A stretch of 64,000 nt of DNA from Saprospiraceae bacterium. Lineage in GTDB: Bacteria; Bacteroidota; Bacteroidia; Chitinophagales; Saprospiraceae. The position numbers were made by a program, and so were the translations under genes. Position 1 is the first letter of the stretch. The number at the start of each line of letters is the position of its first letter. Below, one piece after another: positions 43,711 to 53,700 of the stretch. A model generated the notes under the pieces. It was not told the origin of the DNA. It ran no database searches and worked only from the letters and a program-made list of their open reading frames with translations. The stretch lies in NCBI GenBank assembly GCA_016713025.1, contig JADJPZ010000003.1, positions 372,001 through 436,000 on the forward strand. The letters run 5' to 3'.

Positions 43711-46700
43711 TCAATCTACTATCAAAAGTTTATGATGGAAAATGCGATCTTTGATCTGTATGACAAGGTTGTACATCCCTTTTTGCAATGACGAAGTATT
43801 CAATTCAAAGATCTGAACATCGCCAGTCATTTTTTCACTCATATCTGAAATGACCCTTTGTCCAGACATATTAAATAATTTCACTCTTACATTATCTTCA
43901 GTGTTGCCTTCGATTTGCAGATGTACTAAGTTGGTGGCCGGATTGGGTGATATACGAGTCTTGACATCGGTGTCACCTGTAACTTTGATAGCTATCTGAT
44001 CACTCAATGTCTCCGTCCCGTCATAGTCCACTTGTCTGAGCCTGTAAATGTGTACCCCTGTAGGGGCAATGTCATGGTCTGTGTAGGAGTAGAGATTGGG
44101 TCTATTGATTCCCGATACTTTTCCTATGGCTTCAAAATCGCCATTGCCAATGCTTCTCTGAATCTCAAAATAATCATTGTTATATTCACTGAGTGTGGTC
44201 CATTGTAACTGATTTACATGCTGGCTTGCAAGATACTTTCCTGAAAAATCCACCAATTCAGCAGCAAGCGGGGCAGCAGGTCTCAGAAAACTTATAGGTA
44301 TGTCTAAGCCAAGCAGACCTCCCTCATATAGGATTTGTAATTTAAGATTTTGGCTGAAGGACGTATGAGGTATGGTGGGATGAGTAAATTTGGCTACCAA
44401 TTTATCGTGCGCCACGGCAAAAGCCGTATCTAATTTTCCGAATCTCGCCAAATCAAGTGTCCTATTGCTATCCGTAACTACCCTACCGATGCTGTCTACC
44501 ACTCTGAATCCAAAACTTCGGGCATTGGAAGCAGTCAATGTAAATCTAGTTGAAGTGGAACCATCAGATAGCAAGTGCATCAATGGTATAGATTCATCAA
44601 AGTCCCTTATAGTATAGAATGGTATTTGAATCTCTTCATTATTGGAATTCAAACCGGCCTCAGATCCCACAAAAGAGCTCATAGCAGGCAACACCGTAAT
44701 TGTTCTTTGACTTGAAGGATTATTTGTAGAGTTAATGATATTATAAACAGAGTTCACTCCACTACAATTTGCTTCAAATATTCTAACCCAAATGGTCGAA
44801 TTTAAAGGAAGTCCGGTCACAGTGACATTATTGCCGGTGCCATTATATACTATTTGTTCGCCTGAACCGGAATAATGGCTATTGGGAGTCGGGTCTGAAC
44901 CGTTATTAGGAAGGGTAAAACCATTTAATGTATTGATCTTGACTATTCTTCGTGTTCCGTTTCCATTTGTCCATTGAATTCTAAATTGCTGTGGACTTAC
45001 ATTTGAAAATGAAATATTGCTGGCCTGTAAAGAAGGAGCTACACAACCACCCGAAGTTGTAAATGCTGCTGATGTAGCATAGGAGGAAACTGAACCATTA
45101 CAGTCCGTTCTGGCATAAACTCTAAGATAATAGGTAGTGCCGGACTGAAGATTATTTAAACTAAATGAAGTTAGTGCAGTATATCCTTGTGTCATACCAT
45201 TTCCATAAGTTACTGAAGATGAAGTTCCAATCACCCAATAGTAAGTAACAGTAGGTGATCCGGCAGGAGAACCGCCAGACCAGTTTAGATTTGCCGATGT
45301 AGAACCAGTGACTGTCGCACTCACACCCACAGGTGTACCCGGTGTGACACACGATGGACCACCAGGCGTCGTAAATGCTGCCGATGTGGCATAGGAAGAA
45401 GATGAGCCATTACAGCTCGTATGGGCATACACTCTCTGATAGTAAGTTGTACCAGGAAGGAGACTGTTGACCCCAACCCAGGTGGAAGATGTATTTCCTT
45501 GTGCAACTGCTCCACTACTGTTGTAAGTGACCGAAGCACTCGTGCCCACCACCCAATAATAAGTGACATTTGGAGATCCCGCTGGTGAGCCCGCAAACCA
45601 ATCCAGACTCGCAGAGGTCTGTCCGGTAGCTGTCGCAGTCACACCCACAGGTGTACCCGGTGTGACACACGATGGACCACCAGGCGTCGTAAATGATGCC
45701 GATGTGGCATAGGAAGAAGATGAGCCATTACAGCTCGTATGGGCATACACTCTCAGATAATAGGTCGTGCCTGGCAGTAAGGAATTCACTCCTACCCACG
45801 TCGATGTCGTAGATCCCTGAGCTGTACCACTACCCCAGGCAACTGATGGCGAGGTGCCCACCACCCAGTAATAGGTCACAGTAGATGATCCCGCTGGTGA
45901 GCCCGCAAACCAATCCAAACTCGCAGAGGTCGGTCCGGTAGCTGTCGCAGTCACACCCACAGGTGTACCAGGTGTGACACACGATGGACCACCAGGTGTC
46001 GTAAATGCTGCCGATGTGGCATAGGAAGAAGATGAGCCATTACAGCTCGTATGGGCATATACTCTTAGATAATAGGTCGTGCCCGGCAGTAAGGAATTCA
46101 CTCCTACCCACGTCGATGTCGTAGATCCCTGAGCTGTACCACTACCCCAGGCAACTGATGGCGAGGTGCCCACCACCCAGTAATAGGTCACAGTAGATGA
46201 TCCCGCTGGTGAGCCCGCAAACCAATCCAGACTCGCAGATGTCGGTCCGGTAGCTGTCGCAGTCACACCCACAGGTGTACCCGGTGTGACACACGATGGA
46301 CCACCAGGCGTCGTAAATGCTGCCGATGTGGCATAGGAAGAAGATGAGCCATTACAGCTCGTATGGGCATACACTCTCAGATAATAGGTCGTGCCCGGTA
46401 GTAAGGAATTCACTCCTACCCACGTCGATGTCGTAGATCCCTGAGCTGTACCACTACCCCAGGCAACTGATGGCGAGGTGCCCACCACCCAATAATAGGT
46501 CACAGTAGATGATCCTGCTGGTGAGCCAGCGAACCAATCCAGACTCGCAGAGGTCGGTCCGGTAGCTGTCGCAGTCACACCCACAGGTGTACCCGGTGTG
46601 ACACACGATGGTCCACCCGGTGTCGTAAATGGTGCCGATGTAGCATACGAGGAAGATGAGCCATTACAGCTCGTATGGGCATATACTCTCAGATAATAGG

Positions 46701-47337
46701 TCGTACCCGGTAGTAAGGAATTTACTCCTACCCACGTCGATGTCGTAGATCCCTGAGCTGTACCACTACCCCAGGCAACTGATGGCGAGGTGCCCACCAC
46801 CCAATAATAGGTCACAGTAGATGATCCCGCTGGTGAGCCCGCAAACCAATCCAAACTCGCAGAGGTCGGTCCGGTAGCTGTCGCAGTCACACCCACAGGT
46901 GTACCAGGTGTGACACACGATGGACCACCAGGTGTCGTAAATGCTGCCGATGTGGCATAGGAAGAAGATGAGCCATTACAGCTGGTATGTGCATACACTC
47001 TTAGATAATAGGTTGTGCCCGGATACAATGAAATCACTCCTAACCATGTATCTGTAGTTGTACCATAAGCGATTCCATTCCCATAGGTTACATCAGGAGT
47101 AGTACCTATCACCCAGAAATATGTGATTTCAGGTGAACCGGCTGGTGAGCCTGGTGACCAGTCAAGAATTGCTTGATTGGGAGAAAACGCATTTCCTGTC
47201 GGATTTAATGGAGTTCCCGGAGTTATACACATATTGTCTACTGATTCCTTTTCAGCATCAAGGCGAACACTTGTATATCCTGGTAAAAATCCTAATAAAA
47301 GAATAAAAAGTAAAATCGGGTGTATTAAGTTTTTCAT
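43711..47337 (-). CDS. T9SS protein with seven fibronectin-III repeats
   Basis: About 1208 residues from the internal Met at 47337 (MKNLIHPILLFILLLGFLPG signal). Residues about 35-760 contain seven fibronectin-III-like repeats of about 104 residues with the core ASLDWFAGSPAGSSTVTYYW and TTYYLRVYAHTSCNGSSSSY. Repeats two to five are nearly identical. A different FN3-like unit and a beta region follow (about 780-1060). The type A T9SS domain closes the protein (ISPNPATNLVHLQIEGNTED to NLVIQIKDRIFHHKLLIVD). Likely a surface-anchored or secreted adhesin with variable repeat number. The frame is intact. Confidence 0.9.
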   Translation of the reverse strand: MKNLIHPILLFILLLGFLPGYTSVRLDAEKESVDNMCITPGTPLNPTGNAFSPNQAILDWSPGSPAGSPEITYFWVIGTTPDVTYGNGIAYGTTTDTWLGVISLYPGTTYYLRVYAHTSCNGSSSSYATSAAFTTPGGPSCVTPGTPVGVTATATGPTSASLDWFAGSPAGSSTVTYYWVVGTSPSVAWGSGTAQGSTTSTWVGVNSLLPGTTYYLRVYAHTSCNGSSSSYATSAPFTTPGGPSCVTPGTPVGVTATATGPTSASLDWFAGSPAGSSTVTYYWVVGTSPSVAWGSGTAQGSTTSTWVGVNSLLPGTTYYLRVYAHTSCNGSSSSYATSAAFTTPGGPSCVTPGTPVGVTATATGPTSASLDWFAGSPAGSSTVTYYWVVGTSPSVAWGSGTAQGSTTSTWVGVNSLLPGTTYYLRVYAHTSCNGSSSSYATSAAFTTPGGPSCVTPGTPVGVTATATGPTSASLDWFAGSPAGSSTVTYYWVVGTSPSVAWGSGTAQGSTTSTWVGVNSLLPGTTYYLRVYAHTSCNGSSSSYATSASFTTPGGPSCVTPGTPVGVTATATGQTSASLDWFAGSPAGSPNVTYYWVVGTSASVTYNSSGAVAQGNTSSTWVGVNSLLPGTTYYQRVYAHTSCNGSSSSYATSAAFTTPGGPSCVTPGTPVGVSATVTGSTSANLNWSGGSPAGSPTVTYYWVIGTSSSVTYGNGMTQGYTALTSFSLNNLQSGTTYYLRVYARTDCNGSVSSYATSAAFTTSGGCVAPSLQASNISFSNVSPQQFRIQWTNGNGTRRIVKINTLNGFTLPNNGSDPTPNSHYSGSGEQIVYNGTGNNVTVTGLPLNSTIWVRIFEANCSGVNSVYNIINSTNNPSSQRTITVLPAMSSFVGSEAGLNSNNEEIQIPFYTIRDFDESIPLMHLLSDGSTSTRFTLTASNARSFGFRVVDSIGRVVTDSNRTLDLARFGKLDTAFAVAHDKLVAKFTHPTIPHTSFSQNLKLQILYEGGLLGLDIPISFLRPAAPLAAELVDFSGKYLASQHVNQLQWTTLSEYNNDYFEIQRSIGNGDFEAIGKVSGINRPNLYSYTDHDIAPTGVHIYRLRQVDYDGTETLSDQIAIKVTGDTDVKTRISPNPATNLVHLQIEGNTEDNVRVKLFNMSGQRVISDMSEKMTGDVQIFELNTSSLQKGMYNLVIQIKDRIFHHKLLIVD
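45641..46889. repeat. Four tandem 312-bp DNA repeats in the FN3 gene
   Basis: The anchor ACACCCACAGGTGTACC recurs at 45641, 45953, 46265, 46577 and 46889, exactly 312 bp apart. One preceding interval (45323-45641) is 318 bp. The units differ by only a few, mostly synonymous, bases, which implies recent expansion or gene conversion. Confidence 0.93.
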
Positions 47338-47604
47338 CGTAGGGATGTTTTTGTTTTGCAATTTTTTCAAAAACTTCCTTAAGAAGGTAGTATTTTTAAA
47401 ATTACAAATTTTGAAGAATGAGATTTCAGTTGTAAAATTAAAAACTAAATCTCACTTTTGCATCCCTGGTATCTATATATTTTATTTTATAATATATTGA
47501 TATATAGTGATTTATAACACTTATTTATAATATGAAAAAGGAAAATGGAGATCAAATCCCGTTACTAAAGCCATTGTTATGTTGTGGACTGATCAGTCAA
47601 AAGA
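47338..47604. other. Intergenic, no gene recognised
   Basis: This region upstream of the FN3 gene must carry its minus-strand promoter, but no convincing TAnnTTTG element was found. No coding frame with features is present. Confidence 0.4.
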
Positions 47605-47658
47605 AAAAGCAAAAATTTTAAATCTTTAAAATGCAATTGATCTAAAATTTTTGCTTTT
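47605..47658 (-). terminator. Terminator of the giant adhesin gene
   Basis: AAAAGCAAAAATTTTA (47605-47620) and TAAAATTTTTGCTTTT (47643-47658) pair over 16 bp without mismatch. It lies about 70 bp beyond the stop at 47727. Confidence 0.7.
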
Positions 47659-47726
47659 ATCTTAGCCAAAATCAAAATTTCTTAGTAGAATGATAGTTTT
47701 GAAGGATGATTTCTGACTCCAATATT

Positions 47727-50700
47727 CTACTCAATAATGATCATTTTGTTGGATTTTGATTCATTCTTGTACTTCAACGTATAACTAAATACACCAGATG
47801 GTAAGCTACTCTTTTTCAAAATCCATTCATTGTATCCCTTATTAAAATAAGTACTATTTTGATAAACGATCTTACCATTGACATCTCTTATTTCCAAATC
47901 TACTTTGTCGTCAGAATAAATATTAAAACCTATGACAGTTTGATCTTTCCATGGATTAGGAATATTTTGGAAGACTATAAAAGCGTTTTCATCATTTGGC
48001 AGGAGAGTTTTCTGTAATTTGATTGGTGCAATATGTAAGTCATCAAATAGATAGGCTTCATTTTTCCACATATTTGAAAGTAACTCAATTCTATTTGCAT
48101 CATCTGCTATAAATCCAAATAATGGTTTACCGGAGTTGTCGTTGATTTTAATATTGGATAAACTCAGCCTAACTTTATTCCCTGTAATATGATACTCACT
48201 ATCGTCAACAATCATTGAACCATCTATAAAGTTTAATTTTCCTTTATCCCCTACGTCAAATCCTAATTGCAATCCTTTAAGATATTGTATATCAGAAGAA
48301 TAGAACCTGATCAACGATTGTCCACCTACTTCCAATGGTTGAATATCATAGTATAAAATGAATGGAAGTTGGCTTCTCGCTTCGGTAATAAAATTATTTG
48401 AGTTCGCACTGGCACTCGAATTAATATCACCAGTTTTTAAAGCTATAAAGTCAGCATTTACCACATCCTGTTTTGATTGTTCTATCATCAGGTGGTTAGG
48501 AAACAGCCATGGGTTATTTATATCAGTAAATCGGAAATTTTTAGGTACAAATATCCATGAAGATTGATTTGGGACAGTTTCCTGAATACCCAAAATCAAT
48601 TTTCTTAATACTACCAAATCAGCAGAAGTAACCTTACTATCATTATTTACATCCGCGGCAAGTAACAAGTATGGATTTTTGATTTGATCCAATCCTAAAA
48701 TATGTCGTTGAATTAAAATAAGATCTAGCGTTGATACTCCGTTGAGCCAATTCTTATCATATTCGGGTTGAATTTTGTATACTTGCCCTTCATGATTATT
48801 TAGAAAGCTAAATTTTCCACTTTGATCGGTATAAGTAACTGTATGAGGTAATTCACTTCTTTCCATTGAAGAATAGAGCTTGACATCTTCCATTCCATTA
48901 CCTGACTCAGTATGTACTCTACCAGAAATCGAATTGGTCACCCCACTTAAATCAGGACATTGATTGGCATTGTCCTGAACACTCAGATTAGCAGCACATT
49001 GAGATTTGTTTCCTTCTTTGTCTGAAACCCATAGTGTAATAGGTATCAATACTGAAACTCCATTTGGGATATCTGAGCAATTGAAACGCTTCACACTATC
49101 TGCAATTACATTAGAGAAAGAAAAATTCAGAAAGTTTGCTTTACCACATGCATCAGTACTTCCATTGTTAAAATCTTTAGCTTTTAAAACAATGCCATCC
49201 TGGGTATTAGAAAGAGAAATAGCAAGATTCTTACAATAAGTCAATGGTGCTTTTTTACTGACAACATTGATCAGTTGATTGCACGTGCTCGCATTATTGC
49301 ATGCATCCCTGACCGTCCATTTTACCATGAGGCGACCAATATTGGCATTTATAAGTTTATATTTTACTTGATTTCCATGTAAAGTAACTGTTCGGTCTAT
49401 AGTTCCATCATCATTGATATCAATTTCAACATTCCAGGTCAAATTGTGATTCAATACACAACCACTATCTACGGCAGATGCAACAATATCTAAGGTATCT
49501 AAAGAACACCCTGAGTGTGTTATTTCCACATTCTGACACGCTTGAATGACCGGAGCTTTATTATCAGTAAATTTGATAGTCTGTGTATGAGTCCATTTTC
49601 CTTTATTTGGATCCAGCTCACGTTGACACCAATCTAAAACAGTCCAATGTTTTAAAACTTTGTAACATCCATCTTGGGTACTGCCGATGGTATCCACTTT
49701 TACAGTGACACCTAACTGATGACAAAGACGATCAGGTATAAAAGGAACGCTATTGTAATCGGTCTGCGTACAAAACAATGTTGTATCTAATGGCCATTTT
49801 ATAGAAGTTTCATCAATCGATGAAATTGGTGTCATAATGATCTGTTGCTGACAACTATTCTGCGGACGGTCAGCTTCGTACCACCGTCTTGTCACATGAC
49901 CGATGCCGCAACTATTTAAAGCTCGGATATCATCTTCAAATTTTAGCTGTGCCAAGTTACATGCTTGAGATACCTTAGGCTGACCAGTCAATCCAAGGTT
50001 TTTGTAATCCCGATCACAAGTCAGGGTGACAGGATCAGGACACTTAAATTCTGGTGCCAACTTGTAGTCCACAATAACTGAACTCATACATTCCGCATAA
50101 TTGTCGCCTGGTGACCCAAACACACCATCTTTATCTGCATCATCCCAAACACGTAATACAACCATCACCGGACTAAGAGCAATGTCATCACAACACAAGT
50201 CAATGTGTTGCGAAGGCAAGGTATCTTTACTGCCGGCACATGAAGTGTTTCTCCTATAGATCTGGTAACCTATAGAAGTACAATTATCATAACTACCCCT
50301 GTCAAGAACCGAAGGCACCAGTCGGGCTTTTCCATCTGACGACAAAGAAACCCTGAGATTTCCGTTGCATATTGCTAATGGTGGTGTTTTGTCCAGGACG
50401 GTTATTTTAAATATACACAACGCACTATTGCGACATTGATCCATAGCTCTGATTTTTACGGTGTGTTCTCCAACGGTTAAATTTGTAAAAGCATAATTTT
50501 TGAAAACACCTGTGCCGGTACTTACCACAGTTCCTCCATTGACAGTAACTGAAATGCTTCTGATACTACCACAACCATCTTCGATCAATCCTGACAAAGC
50601 TGGTAATTTAAATTCACCAGTACAATTTTTATCACTTGTAGAAATCGTTACATCATCAAAACACCTTTTAAATACCGGTGGTTTTTTGTCATTAACTTTG

Positions 50701-53700
50701 ATAAACTGAATGTGTCGCAACGGGTTTTTATTTAATTCCACAGGCCTGCATTCGTCTCTGATTATCCAATGTCTCAAAATTTCAAAACTGCTTTTGCAAT
50801 TTGCATCTATTAACTTTTCATCCCAATATCCTATATTGAATTCACATAAATGATCTCCAAAAACATCTTTGCCACTGATTGTTGGATACCCTGTACTGTC
50901 TACACTTATGAGATCAGGATTTTTTGCTACGTCGTCACAATCATACGAGTCATCCAAAACATAATCAACTGGGAATCTTATTGAATCCAATGAAAATGGC
51001 AATACTACGATTTTTTGATTGCAGGTAACCTCATTATTATCTATATCCCGTATAGTCCAAATCCTGTCAATGACTGCCCTTGGATTGCCGCAATAATCAT
51101 TTTCGTCATAGTCATCAACAAATGAAATTTGAATATTCGGTTCGCACGATTTTAAGATTGGAGCACCGGTAAACAAAGGATCATCACTCTCGTTACAATT
51201 GATAGTGATGTTTTTTGGACATTCTACCACCGGAATGTTTTTGGCTTCAACCTTGATGGTAGCCCAACAGCAATTTCCGTTACCACTACAATCCTGACAT
51301 ACTTTTGCAGTGATGATTTTACCAATATGATCTTTATTTAGTATATTAGTGAGATTGGCAGAAGACCCTATGACTTTGCCTGAAGCATCCATTAAGGTAA
51401 CACAATAATCAGCCAAACACCCATAACTTGTTCCAGTCAATAATATTTCAGGGCCTATAACACTCTGACAATTTCCATCAAGTGACACGTTGATATTCGA
51501 ATGGCAGGTCATTGAATTTGTGGAAGGAACAAAAGGTAGCACAGTTACTGTAAAATTACAAGTATCAGCATTGCCCGCTTTGTCATACACGATCAGCATC
51601 ACACTATGGGTACCTTCTTTAAATCTTGTCCCTGCAGGTGGTGAATACACAAACCTTGTAATACCACAGTTGTCATTGGCTGTCAATACGGGATAAGGAA
51701 TGCTTATTTCACATTGTGTCGGATTCAGAGCTGCAGTGAGGTTTTGGCAAGATGATGGATTAATTTCAGGTCTTTCGCTATCCTGAACCGTAACTTCAAA
51801 ACTACATCTGGACACATTTCCTGCCTGATCGGTCAATGTATAAGTGATGACGGTAGTACCCACTTCAAAGTATTGGCTGGTCACCTGACCACCCAATCCC
51901 GCTAAAAGTCCGCTTCCTGGGACATTTATGCCATCCGAAGTAGTATAGTCCACCCGAATCGTACCCATACCACAGTTGTCAGCCAATCTGGGATGTTGCC
52001 ACCTAAAATTAGCACCGCACCTTCCTGTTTCATTGGACAAAACAGTATCCTCCTGAGTGTAAGTTGCTGATCTTACAATTTGTAGTTGCCAATTGGTAAG
52101 TTGTCCCGAATGAGTACCGGTTGTAAATACTTCAAGTAACCAGGTTCCGTCAGACCTTTCACCAAAAAACTGTCTAAGAAGCTGTGAAGGTCTGAATGTG
52201 TTGTTTTGGCCAACCGGGGTAGTACATGCAACTGCTGAAATGGAAGTTGATGCTTCATCATCAAAATTTATATCAAAATTTGCTGCAGAGGGACAAACCC
52301 CTGACATAAGTGTTACTTCCTTACCTGCAGGACTCACTAATCTGAAGACCAAATCTCCAACATTTGGATAAGTGCCTTCAAGATTGATGATATTAATATC
52401 AGTGATTATATTATTTGGGCTCACCGGCACAGAAACAGCAGAAGCCGTGCAAAGTCCGGAAGTGATGTTCGCAGGCAATCCAGGAGCACTGTACGTTATG
52501 GTGTCTGAAGTAGAGCAATATGGAAATTCTGCATCTCTGACATTGACATTAACATTACATACAGCTATAGAAGGTGGTCTGCTCTGTAGTGACGTGGTGT
52601 CTCCATTGTCAGGCATGACCGGCAGTCCGGGATTAAACAAACCAAATGAGTGAGGATTGCAACCGTCTATTGTTCTGAAATCCTGACTATTGTCTGTATC
52701 ACAAACCCTGTGTCTGTAGGCAGTACCTGCAGAGAGGGTTCCTGTCCATGAAAATGCGGTGGGCGAATATCCATTGGTTGCCACTCCATCGATCATGTTA
52801 TCCATAAACCTGATCATATATCCAGAAGGGGAGTTTGCCGGAATATTGGTAAATAAATGTGTGTACACACCGCCTACCCTTAGTACCGTATCTTCAACGG
52901 TATAGATTTCAGGCGTTGTACCCAATCTTTCAACAGACAAACAAGCAATATTTACAGCTGCTGGTCCAAAATTGGTTATTTCAACACCGTTTCTAACTCC
53001 ATCGTTGATCACTTCGGTGATAAGCAAGGTCGGCTGGTCTTTGGCAGTGTAACTGACAATATTATTTCCTACAGGAAACATAAATCCGCTGGCATCATTA
53101 AATCCACAGGATATGATTGTATTGTCTTTATCACGAATCGTATAAGATACTGTCACATTATTGCTGCAATTATCCTCTACTTTGGTGGGTTTGAGTCCAT
53201 TCACTATGGCTCCACACCGCAATGGATCGTTATTCACGGTGACAGAAGGCGGGCAAGTCATGACCGGAGGTACATGAAAATCATTTACAATAACTTTCAA
53301 AGAACAAGTATCTGCGTTGCCACATCCATCTTTAGCTTCAAAGTACAGAATTGTAGTCCCAACGGGGAATAAACTTCCTGATTTGTAACCGGTATTATCA
53401 ATTTGTCTGACTGTAACAACACTACAATTATCAGTTGCTGTCATAGGTGAAAAATTAGCGAAGGCACTACACCATCCCTCAGGAGCATCAACGATGATCG
53501 GTGGTCTCGGGCAATTGGTAAAAACAGGAGGAGATACATCACCCACTCCAAATCTATACCTTACGGAATCCACATTACCACAGATATCAGTAGCATAAAA
53601 TTTAACAAAAACGAATCTTGCATTTCCGCATTGTGTCACACAATTGCTTGGATGATAATTATTACTCCAGGTAACTCCACCGCATACATCTGCAGCTTTA

